This document shows positions 24,678 through 33,910 of a stretch of DNA of 64,000 bases, piece after piece. The stretch spans positions 1 through 64,000 of the forward strand of contig JBBAOE010000016.1 of NCBI GenBank assembly GCA_040401595.1, given 5' to 3'. The stretch's first letter is position 1; each line of letters starts with the position of its first letter. The stretch comes from RFPW01 sp040401595 (GTDB lineage: Bacteria > Pseudomonadota > Gammaproteobacteria > Burkholderiales > Burkholderiaceae_E). Position numbers and translations under genes: made by a program. The notes under the pieces were generated by a model. It had not been told where the DNA came from and ran no database searches. It saw only the letters and a list, made by a program, of their open reading frames with translations.

Positions 24678-25599
24678 GGTCCGCTACCCGCTCGCCCAAG
24701 AGCCCTGAGGGGCGCAGCAGCAGCACGCCAATCAGCACCACGAACGCGAAGATGTCCTGGTAATGGCTGCCAAGGAAGCCATTGGTCAGGTCGCCGATAT
24801 ATCCCGCGCCCAGACTCTCGATGATGCCCAGTAGCAACCCGCCCACGACCGCGCCGGCGAGGTTGCCGATCCCGCCGAGCACGGCTGCTGTGAAGGCCTT
24901 GAGCCCCGGCATGAAACCCATGGCGAATTGAGCGATGTTGTAATTCATGGCGACCAGAACCCCGGCGACCGCAGCCAGCGCGGCACCGATGGCGAATGTG
25001 AGCGCAATGACGCGATTGGCGTCGACACCCATCAAGGCAGCGATCCTTGGATTTTCGGCCGTTGCCCGCATCGAGCGCCCAAGCCGAGTCCGATAGACCA
25101 GCAGCAACAAGCCACCCATCATCAGTGCCGAGACCACCAGAATGAGGGCTTGCTTGGGCGCCAGCAGGGCGCCTCCGAGCTCAATGGGATCGGTGGGGAG
25201 AAGGTCAGGAAAAACGATCGGGTTCGGTTTCCAGATCATCATCGCCAGCGTCTGGATCACGATCGATACACCGATCGCGGTGATCAAGGGGGCCAGCCGA
25301 GGCGCATGCCGAAGGGGGCGATAGGCAACGCGCTCGATCACCAGCGACAGCAGGATGCAGACAGGGATTGCGCAACCGATACCAATGATCAGCAGAATCG
25401 GTCCGGGAATTCCAGGTACCGTTTTTTGAAGCAGATTGACCACGGTCACCGCAGTCATGGCCCCGACCATCAAGACTTCGCCGTGGGCGAAATTGATCAG
25501 CTGCAGGATCCCGTAGACCATGGTGTAGCCCAGCGCAACGAGCGCATAGACACTGCCCAGCACCAGGCCATTGAGAATCTGTTGAAGGAAAGTATCCAA
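24670..25599 (-). CDS. livH: Branched-chain amino-acid ABC transporter permease LivH
   Basis: The roughly 309-residue permease starts LDTFLQQILNGLVLGSVYALVALGYTMVYGILQLINFAHGE-like. It contains LGRSMRATAENPRIAALMG, the conserved EAA-like loop of LivH, and ends in LLLRPSGLLGERV. It is the first gene of the liv operon; no LivJ/K-type binding protein is encoded beside it. The TTG at 25599 corresponds to the usual family N-terminus but lacks a clear ribosome binding site. A GTG at 25716 would add 39 poorly conserved, Pro-rich residues and overlap the cytochrome gene. Confidence 0.88.
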   Translation of the reverse strand: MDTFLQQILNGLVLGSVYALVALGYTMVYGILQLINFAHGEVLMVGAMTAVTVVNLLQKTVPGIPGPILLIIGIGCAIPVCILLSLVIERVAYRPLRHAPRLAPLITAIGVSIVIQTLAMMIWKPNPIVFPDLLPTDPIELGGALLAPKQALILVVSALMMGGLLLLVYRTRLGRSMRATAENPRIAALMGVDANRVIALTFAIGAALAAVAGVLVAMNYNIAQFAMGFMPGLKAFTAAVLGGIGNLAGAVVGGLLLGIIESLGAGYIGDLTNGFLGSHYQDIFAFVVLIGVLLLRPSGLLGERVADRA

Positions 25600-25641
25600 G
25601 CCGAACTGGGAAGAGAAAGCCGGGATCGGCAGAGGCTGGAT

Positions 25642-25666
25642 CTCCCCCGCCCGTGGGCGAGGGGAG
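25642..25666 (-). terminator. GC-rich hairpin between cytochrome c and livH
   Basis: CTCCCCCGCCC, a two-base loop and GGGCGAGGGGAG form an almost perfect stem. It lies 29 bases after the cytochrome stop on the minus strand. There is no T-run, so it may be a weak terminator or a dispersed repeat rather than a classical intrinsic terminator. Confidence 0.4.
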
Positions 25667-25694
25667 CCGGGGGGAGGCGGTAGCAGGGCGGAGC

Positions 25695-26021
25695 TTACTT
25701 CAACCCAAGCACCCACTTCGCCAGCGTTTGGGCCTCGGCTTCAGTCACCTGCGGATTGGCCGGCATAGGCACCTGACCCCACACGCCGACACCGCCCTCG
25801 CGCACTTTCTTGGCCAACTTGGCAAGCGCTTCCTTGTCGCCAGCATACTTGGCGGCGACCTCCTTGTAGGCAGGGCCCAGAACCGGTTTGTCCACCGAGT
25901 GGCAGGCGATACAGTTTTTGGAACGAGCCAGTTCCATGCTGGCCTGTGCGGCACCCGTAACACCCAGTCCGCCGGCCAGGATAACGAGGACGACCGCCTT
26001 TGGAATTCGAATGAGGGTCAT
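25695..26021 (-). CDS. Periplasmic class I cytochrome c (c551/c552-like)
   Basis: The 108-residue protein has a signal peptide ending GAAQA and a haem-binding CIACH motif just after it. The distal Met ligand lies in WGQVPMPANPQV, and the protein ends with the short TLAKWVLGLK helix. It carries one haem and shuttles electrons in the periplasm. ATG 26021 is preferred for the GGGAG eight to nine bases upstream over an in-frame start nine codons earlier. In a phototroph it could donate to the reaction centre or to an oxidase; nothing here decides. It lies 53 bases downstream of ilvD. Confidence 0.9.
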   Translation of the reverse strand: MTLIRIPKAVVLVILAGGLGVTGAAQASMELARSKNCIACHSVDKPVLGPAYKEVAAKYAGDKEALAKLAKKVREGGVGVWGQVPMPANPQVTEAEAQTLAKWVLGLK

Positions 26022-26074
26022 GAAAAATCTCCCGTCAGGAATCAACACTCAGGACGTCCGCATCAGTCTACGCT

Positions 26075-27760
26075 TCAGTCAGACGAGTCATCGCAAACCG
26101 CTCCGCGGCTCGCGGTCGAGGCAAGGCGCCAGAACTTCGCCATGACCCCGCGATGGTAGCGCGGCGCAGGGGGCTTCCAGGCGGCTCGTCGCCGGGCTAA
26201 CTCGGCCTCATCGACGTGCAGGGTGAGTTCCAGCGTATGGGCGTCAATGGTGATCGTGTCCCCTTCATGGACCAGCCCGATCGGGCCTCCCACCGCGGCT
26301 TCGGGCGCCACATGGCCAACCACCATGCCCCAGGTCCCGCCCGAAAATCGGCCATCGGTAATCAGTCCGACCGATTCGCCCAGGCCCTGACCGATGAGCG
26401 CGCCCGTTGGCGCAAGCATTTCCGGCATGCCGGGTCCGCCCTTGGGCCCGAGCTGGCGCAACACCATCACGTCGCCTGCCTGGATCTGGCGGGCCATGAT
26501 CGCCGCCAGCGCGCTCTGCTCATCCTCAAAAACGCGGGCTGGTCCGGTGATGACGGGGTTCTTCAGTCCAGTGATCTTGGCCACCGCGCCCTCCGGGGCG
26601 AGGTTTCCGCGCAGGATGGCCAGGTGCCCCTGCGCATAGATGGGTTTGTCGATCGGGCGGATGACATCCTGGTCTGCACGGGGTGTGCTCGGCACATCGG
26701 CCAATTCTTCAGCCAGCGTACGCCCCGTGATGGTGAGGCAGTTGCCATGGACCAGTCCGGCATCGAGCAGCAGTTTGAGCACTTGCGGAATACCGCCAGC
26801 ACGGTGCAGATCCACTGCGACATAGCGCCCAGACGGTTTCAGATCGCAGATCACCGGCGTGCGCTGGCGAATCCGTTCAAAGTCGTCCATCGACCATGAA
26901 ACGCCCGCTGCATGCGCAATGGCGAGGTAGTGGAGGACCGCATTCGTCGAACCGCCCGTCGCCATGATGAGTGCGACGGCATTTTCGATCGATTCTTTGG
27001 TCACGATATCCAGCGGCTTGCGGTCGTGCCTGACGGCATCGATCAGAACCCGCGCCGATTGCACGGTACTGGCAAGCTTGTCGTCATCGGGGTTGGCTTC
27101 CGTGGATGAACCGAGCAGGCTCATGCCCAGCGCTTCAAAGCTCGAGCTCATGGTGTTGGCGGTGTACATCCCGCCACAGGAACCGGTGCCAGGCACTGCG
27201 TTGCGCTCAATACCCTCGAAATCTTCATCGCTCATGCGGCCAGCGGTGTATTCGCCGACCGCTTCAAAGGCGGAGACGATGGTCAGGTCCTGGCCCTTCC
27301 AGCGCCCTGGCTTGATCGTTCCGCCATAGACATAGATCGCTGGGACATTGGTCCGCAGGATGCCCATCATGCCTCCCGGCATGTTCTTGTCGCACCCGCC
27401 CAGCACCAGCACACCGTCCATCCACTGGCCTTGCACGGCGGTCTCGACGCAGTCGGCGATCACCTCGCGCGAGATCAGCGAGTACTTCATGCCCTCGGTT
27501 CCCATCGACATGCCGTCTGAGATCGTTGGGGTACCAAAAACCTGGGCATTACCGCCCCCGCTCTCAATCGCTTCGATGGCGGCATCTGCCAGTCGCTGCA
27601 GACCGGAGTTGCAAGGCGTGATGGTTGAATGCCCGTTCGCCACACCGATCATGGGCTTGTCGAAATCTTCTTTGACATACCCCATTGCGTAGTACATCGA
27701 GCGGTTGGGCGCTCGGGCGATGCCTTCGGTGATGTTGCGTGAGCGGCGGTTGGAGGACAT
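26075..27760 (-). CDS. ilvD: Dihydroxy-acid dehydratase
   Basis: The 561-residue enzyme dehydrates 2,3-dihydroxy-isovalerate and 2,3-dihydroxy-3-methylvalerate in valine and isoleucine synthesis. Cluster and metal motifs are visible: TPCNSGLQ, GGCDKNMPGG, and a GTGSCGGMYTANTM segment, each with a conserved Cys. The C-terminal TDGRFSGGTWG loop is also present. The length fits the family. ATG 27760 has GAGG about eleven bases upstream; the frame is open further to 27901 without support. It is divergent to lgt with about 140 bases between. Confidence 0.95.
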   Translation of the reverse strand: MSSNRRSRNITEGIARAPNRSMYYAMGYVKEDFDKPMIGVANGHSTITPCNSGLQRLADAAIEAIESGGGNAQVFGTPTISDGMSMGTEGMKYSLISREVIADCVETAVQGQWMDGVLVLGGCDKNMPGGMMGILRTNVPAIYVYGGTIKPGRWKGQDLTIVSAFEAVGEYTAGRMSDEDFEGIERNAVPGTGSCGGMYTANTMSSSFEALGMSLLGSSTEANPDDDKLASTVQSARVLIDAVRHDRKPLDIVTKESIENAVALIMATGGSTNAVLHYLAIAHAAGVSWSMDDFERIRQRTPVICDLKPSGRYVAVDLHRAGGIPQVLKLLLDAGLVHGNCLTITGRTLAEELADVPSTPRADQDVIRPIDKPIYAQGHLAILRGNLAPEGAVAKITGLKNPVITGPARVFEDEQSALAAIMARQIQAGDVMVLRQLGPKGGPGMPEMLAPTGALIGQGLGESVGLITDGRFSGGTWGMVVGHVAPEAAVGGPIGLVHEGDTITIDAHTLELTLHVDEAELARRRAAWKPPAPRYHRGVMAKFWRLASTASRGAVCDDSSD

Positions 27761-27899
27761 GTCTCGACGAACCTCGTGAGGATCAAACCAATGAAACGAA
27801 CGCATAGCCGGGCGGACTCCCAGCCAGCGCCTGCGAAGGAACGGTTTCGAGTATAGCCGTGGCTCGTTGGGCGCCCAACTTCGTGAAACAATCCCGGCC

Positions 27900-28733
27900 A
27901 TGCTTATTCATCCGCAATTTGACCCCGTTGCGCTCCAGATCGGTCCATTGGCGATTCGTTGGTACGGGCTGATGTACCTGCTTGCTTTTGGAATGTTCTG
28001 GATGCTGGGGCGATCGCGCCTCAAGCGTCCCGATGTCGCCGCCTCGACTCGACTGGATGGCCAGGGGCTCGACGATCTGCTGTTTTTTGGCGTCATGGGC
28101 GTTGTGTTGGGGGGACGCCTGGGCTATGTCTGTTTCTACAAGCCCGGCTACTACCTTGAGCATCCCCTGGAAGCCTTTGCCGTCTGGCAGGGTGGGATGG
28201 CATTTCACGGGGGACTGATCGGCGTTCTCGTCGCGATGTGGCTCTTTTGCCGCATACGTGGGTTGCGCTTTTTTTCGGTCATGGACTTCGTGGCCCCACT
28301 GGTCCCATTGGGCCTGGCAGCAGGACGGATGGGGAATTTCATCAACGGCGAACTCTGGGGCCGACCGACGGACGTCCCCTGGGCGATCGTGTTTCCGCAG
28401 GCGGGCGATACCCTGGCGCGCCACCCCTCTCAGCTCTATCAGTTTCTAGGTGAGGGTGTACTGCTGTTCGCGCTCTTGTGGTGGCGATCAAGTCAGCCGC
28501 GGGCTCGGGGCGAAATTTCTGGATGGTTTCTGGTCGGCTACGGAATTGCGCGTTTTGTGGTCGAGTTCGCCCGTCAGCCAGATGCCTTTCTGGGTACCCT
28601 GGCGGCGGGATTGTCGATGGGACAGTGGTTGTCGCTGCCGATGATCCTGATTGGAATTCCGATGATTCTTCTGGCCAGAAAGAATGCCCGGCTCGAGGCC
28701 AACGATCGGCCTGCAGGGGTTCCGAGCCCATGA
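27900..28733 (+). CDS. lgt: Prolipoprotein diacylglyceryl transferase
   Basis: The 277-residue inner-membrane enzyme transfers diacylglycerol to the lipobox Cys of prolipoproteins. About seven membrane segments are present. The MAFHGGLIGVLVAM stretch carries the HGG motif, and the Lgt signature GRMGNFINGELWGRPT follows. ATG 27900 is used because the divergent promoter region lies directly upstream. The stop overlaps the next ATG (ATGA), coupling it to rnhA. Confidence 0.94.
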   Translation: MLIHPQFDPVALQIGPLAIRWYGLMYLLAFGMFWMLGRSRLKRPDVAASTRLDGQGLDDLLFFGVMGVVLGGRLGYVCFYKPGYYLEHPLEAFAVWQGGMAFHGGLIGVLVAMWLFCRIRGLRFFSVMDFVAPLVPLGLAAGRMGNFINGELWGRPTDVPWAIVFPQAGDTLARHPSQLYQFLGEGVLLFALLWWRSSQPRARGEISGWFLVGYGIARFVVEFARQPDAFLGTLAAGLSMGQWLSLPMILIGIPMILLARKNARLEANDRPAGVPSP

Positions 28734-29476
28734 GCATAGAGGGCGCTCAAGTGGCAACACCGGCTCGAACCCGGGTCGGATCGCCCGCCGGCATTGAGCT
28801 TTGGACCGATGGTGCCTGTAAAGGCAACCCAGGACCTGGGGGCTGGGGTGCGATTCTGTTGATTCCCGATCAGCCCGCGGTCGAGCTGTCCGGATATGAA
28901 CCCGCGACCACCAATAATCGAATGGAACTGACGGCGGTGATCGAGGGGCTCAGGTACCTGCCAAATCGGTCCGCAAGCGTCACTGTCCATACCGATTCGC
29001 AACTGGTGGTCAAGGGGATGACCGAATGGATCGGGGGCTGGCAGCGCAAGAACTGGCGCAAGTCAGACGGCGATCCCGTCCTCAACGCAGAGCTCTGGCA
29101 GGCGCTGCTGGTCGAGTCACAACGGCTCGGACAGGTCCGTTGGCAATGGGTTCGAGGTCATTCGGGTGTGCCGCTCAATGAACGGGCCGATCAATTAGCG
29201 GTTCAGGCGATTGAGCGGCGCGGCGCATCCCCTTCTCCCGTGCCGGGTCTCGAGCCTGCGGCCATGACCTCTGCGTCGGCCCATGACCTCGCCAACGTCC
29301 CGACCGATTCTGCCGAGCTCGCGCTTCTCAGGGATCTCGAGCAACGGGTGCGTCGCGCTCTGGGCCCACATCGCGGGCAGGTACCAGTCTACGATGAAGT
29401 CTTGGGCAAACTCGATGCGCTACGTGAGGTGGCAATGGTTTCCAGCCCGATCAAGACCAGATCGTCACGCAGCTGA
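28730..29476 (+). CDS. rnhA: Ribonuclease HI with a C-terminal extension
   Basis: Residues about 20-165 are a full RNase HI: LWTDGACKGNPGPGGWG (first Asp), NRMELTAVIEGL (Glu), HTDSQLVVKGM (Asp) and RGHSGVPLNERADQLA (His and last Asp). The enzyme removes RNA from RNA-DNA hybrids. About 83 further residues, absent from the usual 150-residue enzyme, form a linker and a charged helix (ELALLRDLEQRVRRAL). Their end overlaps the convergent coaX gene by 88 bases. The ATG overlaps the stop of lgt. Confidence 0.9.
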   Translation: MSIEGAQVATPARTRVGSPAGIELWTDGACKGNPGPGGWGAILLIPDQPAVELSGYEPATTNNRMELTAVIEGLRYLPNRSASVTVHTDSQLVVKGMTEWIGGWQRKNWRKSDGDPVLNAELWQALLVESQRLGQVRWQWVRGHSGVPLNERADQLAVQAIERRGASPSPVPGLEPAAMTSASAHDLANVPTDSAELALLRDLEQRVRRALGPHRGQVPVYDEVLGKLDALREVAMVSSPIKTRSSRS

Positions 29477-30207
29477 TAAGGCACGGTCAGCCAGGGACCA
29501 ATCACCGGAGCAGCCCCTCCCGCCAGCAGGCAGATCAGGGGATCGTGCGCAGGTCGATGCAGGTGCCATAAGCGTTCGAGCGCACCCGCCTGCGCATGCA
29601 GACAGCCGCTGGCCATGGCATCCGCGGTGCAGTCGGGGTGAGTGACAACCTGCCCGAACACCTGCGGCAAACCCGCGGTGCGCTCGTGCAGCGCGGTCTG
29701 CATCATCGTGAGACCGGGCAGGATCACCCCCCCGGTAAAATGACCAGTGGCGGTCAGGAGATCGATCGTGGTGGCTGTGCCGCACATGACGACCAGCACG
29801 GCTTGTGGACCGAGGACCGCGCGTGCTCCGACCAGCGCTGCCCAGCGATCCGTGCCGAGCTGAGCGGGTTGGGCATAGCCGTTTGAGACCGGACCTGCTG
29901 AGGCTTCAGACGGAATCCAGTCAATGGTGGGGGCCGCCGGCCAACGTGCGCATACCGCTGCTTCGATGCCATGGCGGGCTTGATGACCGCTGACGCAACT
30001 GCCGATGATGCTCCCAGGGTCACTCAGGTTGCTCCATGCGGTGATCAGTGCCGACAGATCGTCCACGGGGGCTTGTCCCCGCGCCAACCAGGGGGCCGAG
30101 TCCCGCGTCGGGTGCGCTCCCGGGGCCAGCACAGCCCATTTGACGAAACTGTTGCCGGCATCCATCAGCAGACGCAGGCCGGGGCTGGAAGACGCCATCG
30201 CAGTCAT
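29389..30207 (-). CDS. coaX: Type III pantothenate kinase
   Basis: The 272-residue enzyme phosphorylates pantothenate, the first step of CoA synthesis. It shows MDAGNSFVKWAV (phosphate-1 loop with the first Asp), PAQLGTDRWAALVGA, and the CGTATTIDLL segment with the second Asp. GGVILPGLTMMQTALHERTAGLP completes the CoaX signature set. The start is ATG 30207, whose first base is shared with the stop of the MlrC-like gene (TGATG). The 3' end overlaps rnhA in antisense for 88 bases. The partner birA often found next to coaX is absent. Confidence 0.9.
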   Translation of the reverse strand: MTAMASSSPGLRLLMDAGNSFVKWAVLAPGAHPTRDSAPWLARGQAPVDDLSALITAWSNLSDPGSIIGSCVSGHQARHGIEAAVCARWPAAPTIDWIPSEASAGPVSNGYAQPAQLGTDRWAALVGARAVLGPQAVLVVMCGTATTIDLLTATGHFTGGVILPGLTMMQTALHERTAGLPQVFGQVVTHPDCTADAMASGCLHAQAGALERLWHLHRPAHDPLICLLAGGAAPVIGPWLTVPYQLRDDLVLIGLETIATSRSASSLPKTSS

Positions 30208-31847
30208 CAACGCAATCCAGGTTCAGGTTGGAATTCGGGTCCCAGCGGATGTAGTCGCATGCCCGGACGCAGGTGCCGCCAGGGGAAGTCGGCTGGGTCG
30301 GCCAAGGCTGGACCGGGTGCGCGCACGATCAATACTTCGCTCGCCATCGGTTCAAAGTCTGCCCGAAAATGGACGCTGCTCTTGAGAGCGATGATGGCCT
30401 GTTGTACCGGTTCAATACCGAGCACCCGCATCATGTCCTGATCGGCAGTCTGGCACTTGTGGCTCGCAATCAGGACGTTGACTCCGGGGGCTTCTATGCT
30501 GCGCAAGCGCGCCATGCGCCCGAGGTTCATTCTAAATCCAGTAAACATTCGGCCGGTGCAGGTGAATTGTCCGTCGCTGAGCGCTTCGATCTGGAAACGC
30601 CCCAGAAGCGGTCGGTGCCCCGGCAGGCCGGAGCGTTCGCCAAGCGCAAAGTCCAGTGTCGCGCCAACTCCGGCGGCGTGGGCCTGGGCGGCGGAGTCGG
30701 CATCGATTAGGAGGCCAAAAACTGCCTGTTGCGGGCGGGCTGCCAGCAGCGCCGCGAGCAGACCTGTCGTGTCGCCGTTGCCGCCGGCGCCCGGGTTGTC
30801 CTGCGTATCGGCCAGAACGACTGGATGGCCTGGCAGGCCGATTTGAATGGCACGCGCGACCGCTTCTTCCGGCGAATAGAGGTGCATGGCGAACTCGGCT
30901 TCGGCCGCAACGACGCGCTGTGCCAGCCGATCAGCGACCGCTTCGGTCTGGGCAAGGCTCGCGATCGCTGGGGGTGGGTCGAGTGCAGCCCTCACCGCCG
31001 GACTGCCGTACAAATGGGGCAGCACCCCCGGGCGGCGGTCTGAGCGGGCTCCGATCGCAATCACACTCATACCGCAGTCCGGCACGTCTGCCATCGGGAA
31101 CCCAGGTGCCAAGGTCAGCGTCACGCCCTCGCGGCGCTCGATCTCGTCAAGAAGCGCCAATAACGTGCGACCTGGTTCGATGGTCGAACACTGGGCCGGT
31201 AACGGGGTTAACCAGTCGAAGCGCCGCAGGACTTTGGGTGCGGTCCCAAGGCCGTTGCTGCGATGTTCGATGAGGGTGCACAGTAGGCGCGCGGCGCGTT
31301 CACCCGTCTGTGCCATGTCGATATGCGGATAAGTCCGATAGCCCACCAGACCATCGCTCAGATCCACCATGGCCTGAGACACATTGGCATGCCAGTCGAT
31401 GCTGGCGACCACCGGAACGTCGGGGCCAACGATTGCCCGCACCCGGCGCAACAACTCCCCTTCGCCGTCGTCATGCGACTCGGTCACCATGGCCCCGTGC
31501 AAATCCAGATAGACGCCATGGAGCGGTCCATCTTGGTCGATGGTGAGTTGCAACTCACCGATGATTGCCCCGGCGATCGTCTCGAACGCCTGATCCGTGA
31601 CCTGGGCGCTTGGGCTTGCCGCTGCCCAGGCCAATGGCGCGATGACAAAACCAGCCAACTGTAGTTCGCTGATCGCGCCAGCGGCGGGCAGGTTGGCGCC
31701 GGCAAGCCCGGCAAACATTGCGTCGCCCTGGGCAAATGGCGGCCAGGCACCGCCACGGGAAAAGGCTTCTAGTTCTGCCCGCGATGGAGCAAAGGTATTG
31801 GTTTCGTGCTGAAAACCGCCAACCGCAATCCGGGGTGTCGAATCCAT
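30207..31847 (-). CDS. M81/MlrC-like metallopeptidase
   Basis: The 546-residue protein starts RIAVGGFQHETNTFAPSRA, the MlrC/M81 N-terminal signature. It has DLHGAMVTESHDDGEGELLRR (metal ligands), DWHANVSQAMVDLSDGLVGYRTYPHIDM, a DTQDNPGAGGNGDTTGLL C-terminal domain start, and HKCQTADQDMMRVLGIEP. The family is named after microcystin-degrading MlrC, but most members occur next to transporters and act on unknown small peptides or cyclic amides. It is coupled to coaX by a TGATG overlap and is divergent to a Bug-type binding gene, which may supply its substrate. Confidence 0.87.
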   Translation of the reverse strand: MDSTPRIAVGGFQHETNTFAPSRAELEAFSRGGAWPPFAQGDAMFAGLAGANLPAAGAISELQLAGFVIAPLAWAAASPSAQVTDQAFETIAGAIIGELQLTIDQDGPLHGVYLDLHGAMVTESHDDGEGELLRRVRAIVGPDVPVVASIDWHANVSQAMVDLSDGLVGYRTYPHIDMAQTGERAARLLCTLIEHRSNGLGTAPKVLRRFDWLTPLPAQCSTIEPGRTLLALLDEIERREGVTLTLAPGFPMADVPDCGMSVIAIGARSDRRPGVLPHLYGSPAVRAALDPPPAIASLAQTEAVADRLAQRVVAAEAEFAMHLYSPEEAVARAIQIGLPGHPVVLADTQDNPGAGGNGDTTGLLAALLAARPQQAVFGLLIDADSAAQAHAAGVGATLDFALGERSGLPGHRPLLGRFQIEALSDGQFTCTGRMFTGFRMNLGRMARLRSIEAPGVNVLIASHKCQTADQDMMRVLGIEPVQQAIIALKSSVHFRADFEPMASEVLIVRAPGPALADPADFPWRHLRPGMRLHPLGPEFQPEPGLR

Positions 31848-31996
31848 GGAACTGATCGCTCGGGTGGGGGGGGTGTCGATTTGCTTGGCCTCTCGACAAG
31901 AGGTGGACTGTGTGATCCAGTACGTTCAATATTGCAGAAAAATAAACCGATTGTCAGGTTTTCTCATCAATTCGGTGTTTACTCGGAGACCCCGCC

Positions 31997-33025
31997 ATGC
32001 CCCGTTCGATTGTTGCCCGCCGCCGTGTCTTAACTTCGCTAGGCGCCTTGCCCGCGCTTTCATCGTCTGCGCTGCTGCCCGGGCTTCTGTTGCCAGGTCA
32101 AGACGCCTTGGCGCAGACATCGCCCGCGTGGCCGTCCAAACCGATCCGCCTGGTCGTTCCATTTCCACCTGGTGGTGGGACGGATGCGGTTGCACGACCG
32201 TTGTCGAAAGCGCTATCGCAATCCTTGGGCCAACAGTTTGTGATCGACAACCGCGGGGGGGCTGGCGGCACTCTCGGCGCAGATCTGGTAGCGAAGGCGG
32301 CACCGGACGGATACACCTTCCTGGTCGGTGCCGTGCACCACACGATCGCGCCAAGTCTGTATCCGAATCTGCCCTACGATCTCGAAAAAGACCTGATGCC
32401 GGTTTCGATTCTGGCGGTTTTTCCGAATGTGGTCGTTGTTAATCCCCAACGGTTACCGGTCAAGACATTTCAGGAATTTTCAGCTGCGATCAAAGCGTCG
32501 CCGGGTAAATACAACTTCGGTTCGGCCGGTAATGGCACGTCCCATCAGCTCGCGGTCGAGTTATGGAAAACGATGACCCGCAGTTTTGCGACCCATATTC
32601 CGTATCGCGGAGCGGGGCCGGCATTGGCGGATTTGTTGGCTGGCCAAATTGACTTCATGTTTGATGGGCTGGGTAGTTCGATCCAGCATATTCGTTCGGG
32701 CAAATTGCGCCCGCTCGCCGTGACTTCGGCGAAACGCTCGTTTCTGTTGCCGGATTTGCCGACGGTGGGCGAGACCGTCAACGGCTATGAGGCGCAAACC
32801 TGGTACGCGGTTTGGGCGCCAGCAGGAACCCCGGCACCCATCGTGCAACGGATGCAGCAGGAAATGGCCCGGCAGTTCGCAGCCGGAGGTGAGCTGCGCG
32901 AGATCTGGCAAACCCTAGGAGCGGAACCCGGCGGTCAGACACCCCAGGAACTGGCGCGCCTGGTGACCAGTGAAATGCCGAAATGGGCGAAAGTGGTCAA
33001 AGACTCCGGCGCAAAGCTCGATTGA
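31997..33025 (+). CDS. Bug-type periplasmic solute-binding protein (TctC family)
   Basis: The 342-residue protein has a twin-arginine-like signal peptide (VARRRVLTSLGALPAL, hydrophobic to DALAQ). The Bug core follows: KPIRLVVPFPPGGGTDAVARP, DNRGGAGGTLGADLV, DGYTFLVGAVHHT and HIPYRGAGPALADLLAGQ. It binds a carboxylate-type ligand in the periplasm. Membrane subunits are not nearby. ATG 31997 has CGGAGA seven bases upstream. It is divergent to the MlrC-like gene across 149 bases and its stop abuts the convergent TauE gene, so co-regulation with the peptidase is plausible. Confidence 0.9.
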   Translation: MPRSIVARRRVLTSLGALPALSSSALLPGLLLPGQDALAQTSPAWPSKPIRLVVPFPPGGGTDAVARPLSKALSQSLGQQFVIDNRGGAGGTLGADLVAKAAPDGYTFLVGAVHHTIAPSLYPNLPYDLEKDLMPVSILAVFPNVVVVNPQRLPVKTFQEFSAAIKASPGKYNFGSAGNGTSHQLAVELWKTMTRSFATHIPYRGAGPALADLLAGQIDFMFDGLGSSIQHIRSGKLRPLAVTSAKRSFLLPDLPTVGETVNGYEAQTWYAVWAPAGTPAPIVQRMQQEMARQFAAGGELREIWQTLGAEPGGQTPQELARLVTSEMPKWAKVVKDSGAKLD

Positions 33026-33838
33026 TTATTGGAACGCCCGCCAGACCATGTAGGCCGCCAGAGCATAGAGGACCACTGCGAAGATCCGCTTCAGGGCCGC
33101 GACCGGAAGCGCATGGGCAGCGCGGGCCCCGAGTGGTGCCGTCAGGACACTGGCGCAGCTGACTGCGACCAGGGCTGGTGCCCAGATATAGCCAATCGCC
33201 TGAGGAAGTGCTTGGTGCCAGCCGGCGACGACGTAACCGACGGTTCCCGCGGCCGCGATCGGGAATCCAAGGGCGGCGCTGGTGGCGACGGCCTGATGGA
33301 TTGGCACGTTGCATAGGGCCATGAGGGGAACTGAAATGAAACCACCCCCTGCGCCGACGATGGCGGAAAGAAAGCCGACGAGTCCGCCGGCTGCCGCGCT
33401 ACCCGCTGCACCGGGCATCGTGCGCGAGGGAGACGGTTTTTTGCCGGACAGCATCTGAGTCGCAGAAAATCCGACAAAGGCTGCGAACAAGGCAGCCAGC
33501 AAGGCGCCCTTGAGTTGCGCTGCGACTTGGGCCCCAATTACGGATCCAATCACGATCCCCGGAGCGACCATGCGCACGATGTCCCAACGGACCGCGCCGC
33601 GTATGTGGTGAGCGCGTACGCTGGCGATGGATGTGAACAGGATCGAAGCGAGCGAGGTGGCGACCGCGACCTTGACGATTTGATCCGCTGGAAATTGCTG
33701 ATGGGTCAGCAGCATCGTGACGAAGGGAACCATGATCATGCCGCCCCCGATGCCCAGGAGACCAGCGGCAAAACCCGTACATGCGCCAAGGAGCAGCAGC
33801 CCTGCGATCAGCAGGGGTTCAATTCCAAACAAGATCAT
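33026..33838 (-). CDS. TauE/SafE-family membrane exporter
   Basis: The 270-residue protein has seven to eight hydrophobic segments with the two duplicated GLLGIGGGMIMVP and GAGGGFISVPLM motifs of the TauE/SafE (sulfite/organosulfonate exporter) family. It moves small organic or sulfur anions across the inner membrane; the substrate is unknown. ATG 33838 has AGAGAG directly upstream; the frame is open to 33883. It lies tail to tail with the Bug-type gene. Confidence 0.87.
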   Translation of the reverse strand: MILFGIEPLLIAGLLLLGACTGFAAGLLGIGGGMIMVPFVTMLLTHQQFPADQIVKVAVATSLASILFTSIASVRAHHIRGAVRWDIVRMVAPGIVIGSVIGAQVAAQLKGALLAALFAAFVGFSATQMLSGKKPSPSRTMPGAAGSAAAGGLVGFLSAIVGAGGGFISVPLMALCNVPIHQAVATSAALGFPIAAAGTVGYVVAGWHQALPQAIGYIWAPALVAVSCASVLTAPLGARAAHALPVAALKRIFAVVLYALAAYMVWRAFQ

Positions 33839-33910
33839 CTCTCTAGTGGGGGGGGCTATGCGCATTCGAGCCGCAGGTCCCACGGTTGAGGCTGCGGTGC
33901 AGTGCCTGGT

